The notes beneath the pieces are model-generated. The model saw only the letters and a program-made list of their open reading frames with translations. It was not told where the DNA came from and made no database searches. DNA of 49,430 nt. Origin: an uncultured Clostridia bacterium (lineage in GTDB: Bacteria > Bacillota > Clostridia > Christensenellales > Borkfalkiaceae). Within the stretch, counting starts at the first letter, position 1. The number at the start of each line of letters is the position of its first letter. The position numbers and the translations under genes are program-made. This document shows positions 7,977 through 15,922 of this stretch, piece by piece. The stretch covers positions 1-49,430 of the forward strand of contig CANQNO010000011.1 of assembly GCA_947625245.1 (NCBI GenBank), given 5' to 3'.

Positions 7977-8472
7977 ACAGCGGAATTCCCAGCCCGTACA
8001 CCCACAGCGCCTGCGTTGCGCACAGCGACGCAAAATACGCCCAATACGCCGCGCTTGCGGAATTAAATCCCTGAGAACCGTCCGGGCACAAAAATACAAT
8101 TATTACGGGCACGAGAAAGGCATTTACCAATACGGGGAAAATTCCGCCCAAACCCATCCTCAGCACGTGATTTTTTATCAAACGCCCTATAATATAGGTC
8201 AACAACGCCGCAATGAGGGTCGCCGCGCCGCCTATAGGCACGTCGTACATAATAAAGGGCGAACCCAAATTGGCGAGCATGCAGCCTATCCAGAGCGCGG
8301 GCACCGCTTCGGGGAAAAACAGCGGCAATACGGTGAGCGCTTCGGCGGGACGGATTTCCAAAAATCCGCTGTAGGCGATTGCGCCGAAAGCGTAAGTAAG
8401 TGCGACGTACAGCGCGGCGATAACGCCCGCGCGGCACAGCCGCTTTGTGGTGAACAGTTCTTTGAATTTCAT
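7927..8472 (-). CDS. queT: QueT-like ECF transporter substrate-binding (S) subunit
   Basis: A membrane protein of 181 residues with about five helices, probably the specificity subunit for a queuosine precursor in an energy-coupling factor transporter. Family features are the early FLEIRPAEALTVLPLFFPEA stretch (cf. isEALTvLPff), LGCMLANLG-like packing, a DVPIGGAATLIAALLTYIIG segment and a PVLVNAFLVPVI helix. The ATG at 8472 is chosen because the upstream in-frame residues are non-conserved and cross a terminator. The last residues (AVAGLAPATPVNRV) are encoded by repeat R2, so the native C-terminus has been replaced or extended. No preQ1 riboswitch signature was seen upstream. Confidence 0.8.
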   Translation of the reverse strand: MKFKELFTTKRLCRAGVIAALYVALTYAFGAIAYSGFLEIRPAEALTVLPLFFPEAVPALWIGCMLANLGSPFIMYDVPIGGAATLIAALLTYIIGRLIKNHVLRMGLGGIFPVLVNAFLVPVIIVFLCPDGSQGFNSASAAYWAYFASLCATQALWVYGLGIPLYVAVAGLAPATPVNRV

Positions 8473-8529
8473 ATATTCTCTTTGCGCCGCTACCATATAA
8501 AACGCGATACAGGTACTTGTTTCAATTAA

Positions 8530-8557
8530 AAAACCCTCTCGCCGTGGAGAGGGTTTT
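8530..8557 (-). terminator. Terminator of the rpmH-jag operon
   Basis: AAAACCCTCTC and GAGAGGGTTTT form an 11-bp stem with a 6-nt loop. The minus strand continues in T residues, about 85 nt after the jag stop codon. Confidence 0.8.
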
Positions 8558-8640
8558 ATTGGTGCGTTGCGCATACTCCTCGGTTTTTTTATCGATGTGT
8601 TTATCCGAAAACCATCTTGTTTTTAAGTTTTTAAAATATG

Positions 8641-9471
8641 TTATTCTTCCTTGCCGGCGTCTCCGCTGTTGCCCAGATACGTGCCGAAGCGGATTTCCTT
8701 TTTGGCGCGCTTTTCGCCCGAAGCGGGCTTTGACCTGCGGTCGTTTTTGCGGAAAGGTTTGGAACCGCGCTTGCCGTTCCCGTTGCCGCCCGCATGGCCG
8801 CCCTGACCGCGCCCGCGCTTTTCGGTTGCGCCGAATTTGATAGGTCTTGCGTTTTCGTCGACGTTTTCGGGAATTATTTCCACATAGCGCATGGGCTCTT
8901 TGCCCGCCGAAAGGGTTTTTACACCGCTACCGCCGAGCGTAGAGTGGATAATGCGCCTTTCGTAGGGATTCATAGGGTTAAGCATAACTTTTCTGCCCGT
9001 TTCCATGGCTTTTTTTGCCGCCCTGTGCGCGAGATCCGCCAAAGCTTCGTCGCGCTGTTTGCGGTAATTGCGGCAGTCGGCGGAAACTTTTACGTACTTA
9101 TCCCTGCCGATATTGGCTACCGCGCCCGCTAAGCATTGGATGGCTTCGAGCACTTCGCCGTGCTTGCCTATCACGCGTTTGCTGTCCTCCGCGTCGATCA
9201 GGAGTTTTATCAAATCCTCCTCCTCTTCGGCAGTGCACTCCGCCTTTACGCCCATCACGTTCAACAGCCCCTCAACGTACCGCGCGGCGCGGACGCCGTC
9301 GGACACCTTGCGGGTTGCCCTTATTTTCCATTTTACAGAACCGAAAAGTTTTTTCTTGCCCTCTTCCAAAACTTCTGTTTCCAGCTCCTCGCGCGTGAGT
9401 CCCAGCGCGAGGCAGGCGTTATTTTCCGCTTCCTCGCGGGTCTTGCCTGTAAAAACGTTATTTTCTTCCAT
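8641..9471 (-). CDS. jag: Jag/KhpB RNA-binding protein
   Basis: A cytoplasmic RNA-binding protein of 276 residues, part of the KhpA/KhpB (EloR) system that controls envelope synthesis and division in Gram-positives. It has an N-terminal Jag domain (1-50, with the LFGSVKWKIRA motif), a KH domain (about 75-135, IGKHGEVLEAIQ) and an R3H domain (about 140-207, NPMNPYERRIIHSTL). A Gly/Arg/Lys-rich tail of about 65 residues follows R3H and is longer than usual, perhaps adding nonspecific RNA affinity. Its ATG overlaps the yidC stop codon (TAATG), indicating translational coupling. Confidence 0.95.
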   Translation of the reverse strand: MEENNVFTGKTREEAENNACLALGLTREELETEVLEEGKKKLFGSVKWKIRATRKVSDGVRAARYVEGLLNVMGVKAECTAEEEEDLIKLLIDAEDSKRVIGKHGEVLEAIQCLAGAVANIGRDKYVKVSADCRNYRKQRDEALADLAHRAAKKAMETGRKVMLNPMNPYERRIIHSTLGGSGVKTLSAGKEPMRYVEIIPENVDENARPIKFGATEKRGRGQGGHAGGNGNGKRGSKPFRKNDRRSKPASGEKRAKKEIRFGTYLGNSGDAGKEE

Positions 9472-10823
9472 TATTTTGACCTCTTTCCGGCGCGTTTAGA
9501 AGCCCTTTCCATAGCTTTTTTGTCGTTATCGTTTTTAAACCGCACCGTTACTGCTTTATTGATTATCAATGTTGAAATTAAACTGTATGTAGTGTTCACT
9601 ATCATATACAGCGAGAACGCGGCGCTGTACAGGAAGGAAACTATACCGAAGATTATGGGCATTATTACCATCATCATCTTGTTGGTGGTTGCCGCCTGCC
9701 CGTCCACAGTGCTCAGCTCGTTGGCGGCTTTTTGCGAGCGCATCATTATAAACTGCTGCAAAAACATAAGACCTATTGCAAGGATTATCAAAACGAAATA
9801 CCCGTTGGGCCGGTCCTTTTCGGCTTGCAGGTCAAACGTCACTTCGTTATAACTCTCTTCATAGTTCACGTCTATGGACGAACCCACTGCGCGGGAAATA
9901 GTGGAGCGGAAATCGGCGAAAGAGGGTATTTCTTTTTTGAAATACGAATCGGGATACCACACGTTGCCTATCCACCAGTCCGAAGCGGGGAAAGACGTTT
10001 CGGGGCTGTGCTCATGGTAATAAGCCGCAGCCGCCGCCCGCGCGGGTATGCGGACGTAGTTTTTTACCACTTCGTTCTTTTCCACTTCGCTCATGCCCGC
10101 CCACACGGCGTCCCAATCTTCGGGCAATTCTTCCGCCCTGTCCTCTGCCGTCTTATAGTAGCTGCCGAATTTGTCGTAATCCACCGCATAGCCGTAAATT
10201 TCCACGGCAACACCGTTTTCGTCGGTGAAATTGCCGTCCGCCGCCCGCTTTATGTCGCGCTTTTCCACGGGGTTGTTCAACCCGTCCTCAACGGCGGCTA
10301 TCAAAAAGTATTTATCTTCGCTGTCGGAAGAATCGGCGGTAACCACATAGTTTTGCACCGCACGGCTGTATTCTTTTGCCATTTCGTTGTACGAAGTGAG
10401 GTTGGCGTATTGCGAATACTGCGAGAACGACGAGAACACGAACATGAACACTACAAGCGAAATTATTGTGGGAAGACAAGCGCCCAAAGGATTGTAGCCG
10501 TTTGCGCGCTGCAACTCCAACACTTTTTGGTTGTACATGTTTTTGTCGTTCGCGTACTGTTTTTTTAATTTTTCCATGTCGCCGCGCATGCTCTCCATTA
10601 ACAGCGACTGCTTTCTCATTTTTATGCGCGAGAACACGTCGATAGGCAGGACAAGCGTTTTGAGCATTATCGTAAACAGGATAGTGCCCAGAGCTATTGC
10701 GCCGGGCATGCCGCTGAACAAATCGAATATCCACTTAATAACGTAGCCTATCCATTTCAGCTCTATGGTGCTTATCCCTTCCACGGCGACGTCTATGAAG
10801 TTTGAAGAGAGCAAATTAAACAT
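9471..10823 (-). CDS. yidC: Membrane protein insertase YidC/SpoIIIJ type, with large insertion
   Basis: Inserts and folds membrane proteins with or without Sec. At 450 residues it is much longer than typical Gram-positive YidC (about 260-290). The N-terminal helix, the GTILFTIMLKTLVLPIDVFSRIKMRK segment with the groove arginine, and the cytoplasmic helical hairpin (about 70-115) are conserved, as are the last helices (QQFIMMRSQKA...IMPIIFGIVSFLYSAAFSLYMIVNTTYS). Between them, after FSSFSQYSQYAN, a hydrophilic insertion of roughly 190 residues should face outside. No lipobox cysteine is present near the N-terminus. It is co-transcribed with rpmH-rnpA-yidD and jag. Confidence 0.95.
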   Translation of the reverse strand: MFNLLSSNFIDVAVEGISTIELKWIGYVIKWIFDLFSGMPGAIALGTILFTIMLKTLVLPIDVFSRIKMRKQSLLMESMRGDMEKLKKQYANDKNMYNQKVLELQRANGYNPLGACLPTIISLVVFMFVFSSFSQYSQYANLTSYNEMAKEYSRAVQNYVVTADSSDSEDKYFLIAAVEDGLNNPVEKRDIKRAADGNFTDENGVAVEIYGYAVDYDKFGSYYKTAEDRAEELPEDWDAVWAGMSEVEKNEVVKNYVRIPARAAAAAYYHEHSPETSFPASDWWIGNVWYPDSYFKKEIPSFADFRSTISRAVGSSIDVNYEESYNEVTFDLQAEKDRPNGYFVLIILAIGLMFLQQFIMMRSQKAANELSTVDGQAATTNKMMMVIMPIIFGIVSFLYSAAFSLYMIVNTTYSLISTLIINKAVTVRFKNDNDKKAMERASKRAGKRSK

Positions 10824-10851
10824 ACGGTATCGGGAGGGGCGTTATAAATTT

Positions 10852-11136
10852 TTATAACGTCCATTTTGTCTTGAATTTTTCGGGCGGGGGATCGTATCCG
10901 CCCGCGCAAAAGGGATTGCAGCGGATTATCCGCCAAATGCCCGCAAGAATTCCCAAAATCACGCCGCGATTGTTTATCGCCTGCAAGGCGTATTCCGAAC
11001 AGGTGGGATAATACATGCAGGTGTGGCGGGAAATGTGTTTTTGGTAAAATACTATCATGCGCATGGCGCAGATCTTAAACACGGGCTTTAAAAATTTTCT
11101 TTTGAACGCTTTCAGCTTTTTTTTGAATTTTCGCAT
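10852..11136 (-). CDS. yidD: Membrane protein insertion efficiency factor YidD
   Basis: A 94-residue basic amphipathic protein that assists YidC-dependent insertion. The family signature is complete: [20 protein letters not shown] with its conserved cysteines, then the short hydrophobic [26 protein letters not shown]. The N-terminal 18 residues are strongly basic. Its start overlaps the end of rnpA by 25 nt, the arrangement seen in many Bacillota, and it lies 28 nt upstream of yidC. Confidence 0.95.
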   Translation of the reverse strand: MRKFKKKLKAFKRKFLKPVFKICAMRMIVFYQKHISRHTCMYYPTCSEYALQAINNRGVILGILAGIWRIIRCNPFCAGGYDPPPEKFKTKWTL

Positions 11137-11450
11137 AAATTTACCTTTTTAAAGCAGGAAATCATGCTCTTTTCAAATTCTTTATAGCTGTACTCTTCCG
11201 CCGCTTTGGGCATCACTATATATGAGCGGGGTCTTTCCGCCAGATACAGGTTTTTGTTGAAAACTTCCCTTATAAGTCTCTTTATGCGGTTGCGCGTAAC
11301 GGCTTTGCCGTGCTTTTTGGAGAGAGCTATGCCCATGCGGGTAGTGCCTGAGGGAAAATATATCAACGTAAGAGCCGGGGAAAAAACTCTTTTCCCCTTT
11401 TTGAACAGTTTTGAAAATTCTTCGCTTTTTTTAATTCTTAAATAATTCAA
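11112..11450 (-). CDS. rnpA: Ribonuclease P protein component
   Basis: The protein subunit that binds RNase P RNA and pre-tRNA 5' leaders. The 112-residue length is normal. Visible features are the N-terminal [10 protein letters not shown] and the RNR signature [16 protein letters not shown] (about residues 49-64). It starts 2 nt after the rpmH stop codon, so its ribosome-binding site lies within rpmH, and its end overlaps yidD. Confidence 0.97.
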   Translation of the reverse strand: MNYLRIKKSEEFSKLFKKGKRVFSPALTLIYFPSGTTRMGIALSKKHGKAVTRNRIKRLIREVFNKNLYLAERPRSYIVMPKAAEEYSYKEFEKSMISCFKKVNLCENSKKS

Positions 11451-11452
11451 AT

Positions 11453-11587
11453 TTAAGCCGTGAGCTTCTTTCTGCCCTTATTTCTTCTTCTCTTTAAAAC
11501 TTTTCTTCCCGCAGTCGACGCCATTCTCTTTCTGAATCCGTGAACTTTGCTTCTCTGTCTCTTTTTGGGCTGGTAAGTTCTTTTCAT
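11453..11587 (-). CDS. rpmH: Ribosomal protein bL34
   Basis: A 44-residue, very basic 50S subunit protein, [20 protein letters not shown] at the N-terminus and [12 protein letters not shown] at the C-terminus, matching bL34 end to end. GGAGTAAAAT precedes the ATG. It is the first gene of the rpmH-rnpA-yidD-yidC-jag operon, transcribed from the promoter at 11628-11657. Confidence 0.98.
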   Translation of the reverse strand: MKRTYQPKKRQRSKVHGFRKRMASTAGRKVLKRRRNKGRKKLTA

Positions 11588-11627
11588 ATTTTACTCCTTT
11601 TACGCCTTTTCGGGGGCGGGTTTAAAC

Positions 11628-11657
11628 ATTATAAATACAAACGCTTATAAAAGTCAA
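11628..11657 (-). promoter_or_regulatory. Promoter of the rpmH operon
   Basis: The minus strand shows TTGACT, 18 nt, TATAAT. The -35 box overlaps the dnaN stop codon. Confidence 0.75.
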
Positions 11658-12760
11658 GCGTTATTGGAGGTGCGTACGGGCAAAATAAGATATAAACAGT
11701 CTTTATTTTTTACGCCCGTGCATATAAAGGGCTGTATCTGGTTGTTGAAAGACAGCTGTATTTCCTCTTCTCCCAGCGCGTTTACCGCCTCTATTATGAA
11801 CTTAGAGTTCATTGCTATGCGCACGTCTTTGCCGTCTGTTTTGGCTTTTACGGGTTCCTGTACGCTGCCTATTTCGGACGCCGACGAAACTTCTATCTTG
11901 TCACCCGAAATGTCGAAGATTATAAGGCTGTTCTTATCGCCGCGCACCAAAATAGCCGCGCGCTCTATCGAGGCTTTAAGCTTTTCCTTGTCCACCGTAA
12001 CTTCGGTTATAAAGGTTTTGGGGATTATGTTTTCCTTTTTTATGAAATCCCCGCCGTACAGCCGCGAAGTGAGTATTGTGTTTTCGGAAGAAGCCAAAAT
12101 CATCCCCTTCTGCACAAAAATTTCGGTCTCTTCCACGCTGTCGGGAAGCATTTTATCTATTTCGTTGAGGGTTCTTGCGGGACACACTATCTCCATGTTT
12201 CCCGTTGCCGACAAAACTTTGCCGCTTACCGTTGCAAGGCGGAAACCGTCGAGGGCGGTTACGCAGATATCGTTGCCCGTTATTACGAACTGGCAGCCCT
12301 TTAAAATAGGTCTGCTATCGTCCGTCGCGCAGCAAAAAGAAGTGGCGGCTATAAATTTCTTTAAATCGGCTGTCTTTAATTTAAAGCTGTTTTCCGAAAT
12401 TTCGGTATCTATTTTGGGAAAATCGTCGGCGGAAAGCACCTGCATGCTCGTCTGGCTGTCGGCATACACGATGTCCATCTTTTTCCCGTCGGACGCGAGT
12501 ATTATCTGCACATCCTCGAGCTTCTTTATAAAATCGCTGAAATATTTACCGGGCACACATATCTCGCCCTCTTCGTAAACTTCGGAAGGAATCGTCTTTA
12601 TAATGGAAATTTCCCCGTCCGTGGCGGAAAGGGTAAGCCCGTCGTTTTTTGCGGAAAGTTTGATACATTCGAGAACGGGAACGGTTGTTCTTGCGGAGCA
12701 GGCTTTAACTACTTTTAAGACGGCGTCCGACAGATTTATTCCCTCGCATAAACACTTCAT
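11654..12760 (-). CDS. dnaN: DNA polymerase III beta subunit (sliding clamp)
   Basis: Forms the ring-shaped dimer that tethers DNA polymerase to DNA. The 368 residues divide into three clamp folds; VPVLECIKLSAKNDGLTLSATDGE, KGCQFVITGNDICVTALDGFRLA and the C-terminal YLILPVRT are characteristic. The start is preceded by an AGGGATAT site. In most Bacillota dnaN follows dnaA and reads away from rpmH; here it reads towards rpmH with no dnaA between. The upstream 380 bp contains degenerate DnaA boxes, so it may still be origin-linked. Confidence 0.97.
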   Translation of the reverse strand: MKCLCEGINLSDAVLKVVKACSARTTVPVLECIKLSAKNDGLTLSATDGEISIIKTIPSEVYEEGEICVPGKYFSDFIKKLEDVQIILASDGKKMDIVYADSQTSMQVLSADDFPKIDTEISENSFKLKTADLKKFIAATSFCCATDDSRPILKGCQFVITGNDICVTALDGFRLATVSGKVLSATGNMEIVCPARTLNEIDKMLPDSVEETEIFVQKGMILASSENTILTSRLYGGDFIKKENIIPKTFITEVTVDKEKLKASIERAAILVRGDKNSLIIFDISGDKIEVSSASEIGSVQEPVKAKTDGKDVRIAMNSKFIIEAVNALGEEEIQLSFNNQIQPFICTGVKNKDCLYLILPVRTSNNA

Positions 12761-13140
12761 AAAAATATCCCTGTTACTTTGTTTTGATTTTATTTATTAT
12801 AAAATTATATAGTGGTATTATTAATAAGAGCGGTGGATTTGTAGATAACTTTTACAAAACCGCCCGATACCTTATATATAATAACAAAAACCAAACAAAA
12901 TAGCAAACGAATTACCGAGGTATTAATTCACAAAAAAGTTAAAAATTTTGTGGAGAGGTTGTAGATAAATAGGGGAAATGTGGAATTTGGTTTAAGGCTT
13001 TACTTTATGCGGTGAATTTTAATAAGAAAAAAATTTATAAAATAAAAAAGTTATTCAAAAAAAATTTTATCCACCGCGCGATTGTAGATTGTGGATTTTT
13101 AAAAGTTGATATTGTTGAAAAAGTTTGGTATAATTTGGTT
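12761..13140. other. AT-rich dnaN-rsmG intergenic region with degenerate DnaA boxes
   Basis: These 380 bp hold no gene. Relative to TTATCCACA there are TGTAGATAA (12840-12848 and 12960-12968, reverse orientation), TAATTCACA (12924-12932) and TTATCCACC (13067-13075), all one mismatch away, plus TGTGGATTT (13090-13098, two mismatches). The dnaN and rsmG promoters diverge from here. It could be a secondary origin element or a DnaA-responsive promoter region. Confidence 0.5.
13106..13134 (+). promoter_or_regulatory. Promoter of rsmG, leaderless geometry
   Basis: TTGATA, 17 nt, TATAAT. The -10 box ends 6 nt before the ATG at 13141, exactly as in the gene at 4190. No Shine-Dalgarno sequence precedes the ATG. 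Confidence 0.7.
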
Positions 13141-13818
13141 ATGGACGTAATGCGGTTAAAGGCGCTGATAGCCGAAAAGGGCGAAAAATTTAAAATTTTT
13201 GCTGAAATGCTTAAAAATTACAATAAAATGTACAACCTCACCGCCATTTCAGACGACGAGGGCATTTATTACAAGCACTTTTTGGACAGCGTAGCAGGCG
13301 AAGAATTTTTCGGTTACGGCGCCGAAACGGCTGAAATAGGTTCGGGGGGCGGGTTCCCCTCCCTGCCGCTTAAAATCATCCGCCCCGATTTGAAGTTCAC
13401 TTTAATAGAGAGCACGGGAAAAAAGTGCGAATTTTTAAGGGCTGTTGTGGATAAGTTGGGTCTCGAAGGAGTGAATATTTTGAATATACGCGCTGAGGAC
13501 GGCGCGCGAGACCCCCTGTTGAGAGAAAAATTCGATGTGTGCTGCGCCCGTGCCGTAGCGGCTTTGAACACCCTTTCGGAATACTGCCTGCCGTATGTGA
13601 AAAAGGGCGGGATTTTTATAGCCTATAAGGGGGATTGCGGCGACGAGCTGGACAAGGCGAAAAGGGCTGTTAAAATTTTGGGCGGAGAAATAGCGCAAAT
13701 AAATAAATTTACCCTTGAAAATTGCGGCAACCGCACTATAATAACTGTAAAAAAAGTTTGCGCCACCCCCGCAAACTATCCCCGCGGGCAGGGCAAAGAG
13801 AAAAAACAACCGCTTTGA
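13141..13818 (+). CDS. rsmG: 16S rRNA (guanine-527 N7) methyltransferase
   Basis: Methylates N7 of G527 in 16S rRNA using SAM. The 225 residues include the family's N-terminal helix pair (MLKNYNKMYNLTAISDDEGIYYKHFLDS), the SAM loop AEIGSGGGFPSLPLKIIRPD (about 61-80), LIESTGKKCEFL, and the conserved CARAVAALNTL. The ATG at 13141 is chosen because homologs start here; an earlier in-frame ATG would add an AT-rich, non-conserved stretch. The promoter places +1 at the ATG. ypsA follows 17 nt downstream. Confidence 0.95.
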   Translation: MDVMRLKALIAEKGEKFKIFAEMLKNYNKMYNLTAISDDEGIYYKHFLDSVAGEEFFGYGAETAEIGSGGGFPSLPLKIIRPDLKFTLIESTGKKCEFLRAVVDKLGLEGVNILNIRAEDGARDPLLREKFDVCCARAVAALNTLSEYCLPYVKKGGIFIAYKGDCGDELDKAKRAVKILGGEIAQINKFTLENCGNRTIITVKKVCATPANYPRGQGKEKKQPL

Positions 13819-13835
13819 AGGAGCGGAAATAATTT

Positions 13836-14282
13836 ATGGATTCCTGTACTTTCACCGGACACCGGCAAATTAAAGATCTGGACTACGCGCTTTTGGACAG
13901 AGTAATTTTAAACCTTGTAAAGAGCGGGTGCGCCCGCTTTTTGTGCGGTATGGCAAAGGGCTTTGACCTTGCCGCCGCCGAGAGCGTATTGGGCGTTAAA
14001 AAACAGGGGTACTCCGCCGAACTTGTGGCTTGTATCCCCTGCGAAACCCAATCTGAGAGCTATTCCTCCGCCGACAGGGCAAGATATGAAAGAATTCTTG
14101 ATAATTGTTCCGAAGTTGTAGTCCTCTCCGAAAACTATTACAACGGCTGCATGCACGTGCGCGACAGGTTTATGGTGGACAATTCCGACGTAGTGCTATG
14201 CTATCTGAGGGAGAAGTCCGGCGGCACTTTTTACACCGTGAACTACGCCTCAAAACTCGGCAAAAAAATTATAGAGCTGTAA
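13836..14282 (+). CDS. ypsA: YpsA-like SLOG-family protein (DUF1273)
   Basis: A 148-residue Rossmann-like protein of the SLOG superfamily, in which members bind nucleotide-derived ligands; YpsA homologs affect cell division in some Bacillota. The N-terminal CTFTGHRQIKD, LCGMAKGFDLAAAE, the YSSADRARYERIL segment, and the late SGGTFYTVNYASKLGKKI are family hallmarks. GAAGGAG precedes the ATG with a longish 12-nt spacing. It is probably co-transcribed with rsmG and ends at a strong terminator (14313-14341). Confidence 0.9.
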   Translation: MDSCTFTGHRQIKDLDYALLDRVILNLVKSGCARFLCGMAKGFDLAAAESVLGVKKQGYSAELVACIPCETQSESYSSADRARYERILDNCSEVVVLSENYYNGCMHVRDRFMVDNSDVVLCYLREKSGGTFYTVNYASKLGKKIIEL

Positions 14283-14312
14283 ACTTGAATTTAAAGCTAA
14301 AATAAAAAAACC

Positions 14313-14341
14313 AACGGCGCAGGATTTTCCTGCGCCGTTTT
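14313..14341 (+). terminator. Terminator after ypsA
   Basis: AACGGCGCAGGA and TCCTGCGCCGTT form a GC-rich stem with a TTT loop, followed by a T-rich stretch. Confidence 0.85.
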
Positions 14342-14467
14342 CATTTTACCTTGTCATTTGGGGAGAGCTTTGCCCGACGCCCTGCCGCAGGCGAGAACGA
14401 AGCCGAAGAATCCCCCCGAAGAAAGAGCGGCAGTAAATTAAAAAGTTTTTTACCCGCGCCCGTCATG

Positions 14468-14830
14468 CTATTGTTTTACAAATTTAACTTTTGAATATTC
14501 GGAAAGTTTAAGCTCCATTTCCCCGTTGCCGATACTTCCGCTTGCCAATATCATTTCACCCCGCGAATCGGCATAAAGCGTTATTTTTCCATTGGAAATT
14601 TCGCATTTACCGGAAAAGCCGTTTTCGTCTTTCCATTTTCCATTGTCCAGCGTAAAAAATACATTTTCGTCTACGCTGTTTCCTATAACTTTATAATAAG
14701 TGCCATAGACGCTTGAATTTCCAAAACACGATTTAAATGGGTTAATACAGCCTATTATGCCCGATGCGATTGCAAGACATATAATACAATATAAGACATA
14801 AAGGACAATTGTGCTTTTGGATTTTTTCAT
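14468..14830 (-). CDS. Hypothetical secreted/lipoprotein-like protein
   Basis: A 120-residue protein with an N-terminal lysine-rich segment and a hydrophobic helix (VLYVLYCIICLAIASGIIGC) ending in a possible lipobox cysteine (residue 28). The rest is a small beta-rich domain (YGTYYKVIGNSVDENVFFTL...) resembling small extracytoplasmic beta proteins, but no family is recognised. AAGGAG precedes the ATG. It lies downstream of the hypothetical membrane protein at 14874-15311 on the same strand. Confidence 0.7.
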   Translation of the reverse strand: MKKSKSTIVLYVLYCIICLAIASGIIGCINPFKSCFGNSSVYGTYYKVIGNSVDENVFFTLDNGKWKDENGFSGKCEISNGKITLYADSRGEMILASGSIGNGEMELKLSEYSKVKFVKQ

Positions 14831-14873
14831 ATTTTTCTCCTTTTTTAAATAATTTTTTGCGCAATGATATTTC

Positions 14874-15311
14874 TTAAATAAAGTTTGAAATAAGAAGAGA
14901 GAGGATAATTCCTAAAAACCCCAAAAGCAACGGTGCTCCTATTAATCCGTCTTTATCCATAACCGTAGTAACAGACCATTTTTCCATAAAAGAAGGTTCC
15001 CGAAAATAAAATTTGACTTTTCCCCCGTTGAGCGAAATTCTGTATCCGGTTAAGCTGAGAGCTTTATTTACTTTACCAGCTACATCTACTTTTTCCAGCG
15101 GTCCGTATATGCTCCAATCCTCGGTATTTTCATCGAATTTAAAAATCGTAAATCGCGTAGGTTGATTTTCGCTGTCCAAAACCGTATTTATATATTTTTT
15201 CTTTTCAGTAACAAAAAAATATGCTTTATCCCCTATCATAAAGCTATTATCTTTAAACTCCAACTCCCTGTTGTTGGTTTTACAGTCCCGTAAAAATTCA
15301 ATAAAATCCAT
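14874..15311 (-). CDS. Hypothetical protein with C-terminal membrane helix
   Basis: A 145-residue protein of unknown function: a predicted cytosolic alpha/beta domain (MDFIEFLRDCKTNNRELEFK... VNKALSLTGYRISLNGGKVKFYF) followed by one C-terminal hydrophobic helix (GLIGAPLLLGFLGIILSLLI), i.e. a tail-anchored layout. The ATG at 15311 is preferred because GAGGGG lies just before it. It diverges from the XRE regulator at 15427, sharing an AT-rich intergenic region with repeated TTGCA motifs, so it may be that regulator's target. Confidence 0.65.
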   Translation of the reverse strand: MDFIEFLRDCKTNNRELEFKDNSFMIGDKAYFFVTEKKKYINTVLDSENQPTRFTIFKFDENTEDWSIYGPLEKVDVAGKVNKALSLTGYRISLNGGKVKFYFREPSFMEKWSVTTVMDKDGLIGAPLLLGFLGIILSLLISNFI

Positions 15312-15426
15312 ATTTCCCCTCATCCGGTCAAAAAATATTGCATTTGTAATAGTATTATAAATTGCGGTTGCGATATTGTCAAGCAAATTATTGCAAACGT
15401 GATAAAATTTATTGCATTAAAGGTTG

Positions 15427-15783
15427 ATGATGAGCATTTGCAATACATTAAAGACATTGCGCAAAGAACGCGGTTTAACGCAAAGCGAACTTGCGGAAAA
15501 GTTAAAAATAGGTCAAGCAACCATTGCCTGTTACGAAAACGGGCGCAGGGAACCTACAATAACCAATCTTATTGCGTATGCCGACTTTTTTGAATGTACT
15601 CTCGATTTTATTGTCGGAAGAGCGGACGATTTGGGTAACGTTACGGTGCGCGCATCCAAAACGGAGCACGGCACAGACACGCTTACCGCAGGCGAAGCGG
15701 AATTGCTGCAAAAGTACAGGGCTCTGAAATCGGGGGATAAATTAAAACTCGAAGGTTATCTCGACGGAATTATCGGCAAATAA
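15427..15783 (+). CDS. XRE-family transcriptional regulator
   Basis: A 118-residue regulator with an N-terminal Cro/CI helix-turn-helix (LRKERGLTQSELAEKLKIGQ, then ATIACYENGRREP, about residues 10-45) and a short C-terminal region ending in LLQKYRALKSGDKLKLEGYL. Two consecutive ATGs (15427, 15430) follow AAAGG; either may be used. It diverges from two small hypothetical genes and probably controls them and itself. A long perfect-stem terminator follows. Confidence 0.88.
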   Translation: MMSICNTLKTLRKERGLTQSELAEKLKIGQATIACYENGRREPTITNLIAYADFFECTLDFIVGRADDLGNVTVRASKTEHGTDTLTAGEAELLQKYRALKSGDKLKLEGYLDGIIGK

Positions 15784-15803
15784 TTATTTAAATACCAAAA
15801 TAT

Positions 15804-15834
15804 AATGCGCCCGCGCGTAAAGCGCGGGCGCATT
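15804..15834 (+). terminator. Terminator after the XRE gene
   Basis: AATGCGCCCGCGC and GCGCGGGCGCATT form a 13-bp stem around GTAAA, followed by TATTATT. Confidence 0.85.
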
Positions 15835-15922
15835 TATTATTAAAACTATTTTACAGTACAATTTGTGCGGCGTTGCCTGCAGCGCCAAACGCTCAGCGCT
15901 ACGCCAATTACCGCGGCAAAAA

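Noticed and set aside
8473-8640. Possible preQ1 riboswitch upstream of the QueT-like gene
   Set aside because: The hairpin present is an intrinsic terminator for the jag operon, and the preQ1-I signature (A-rich 3' tail and characteristic loop) is not seen.
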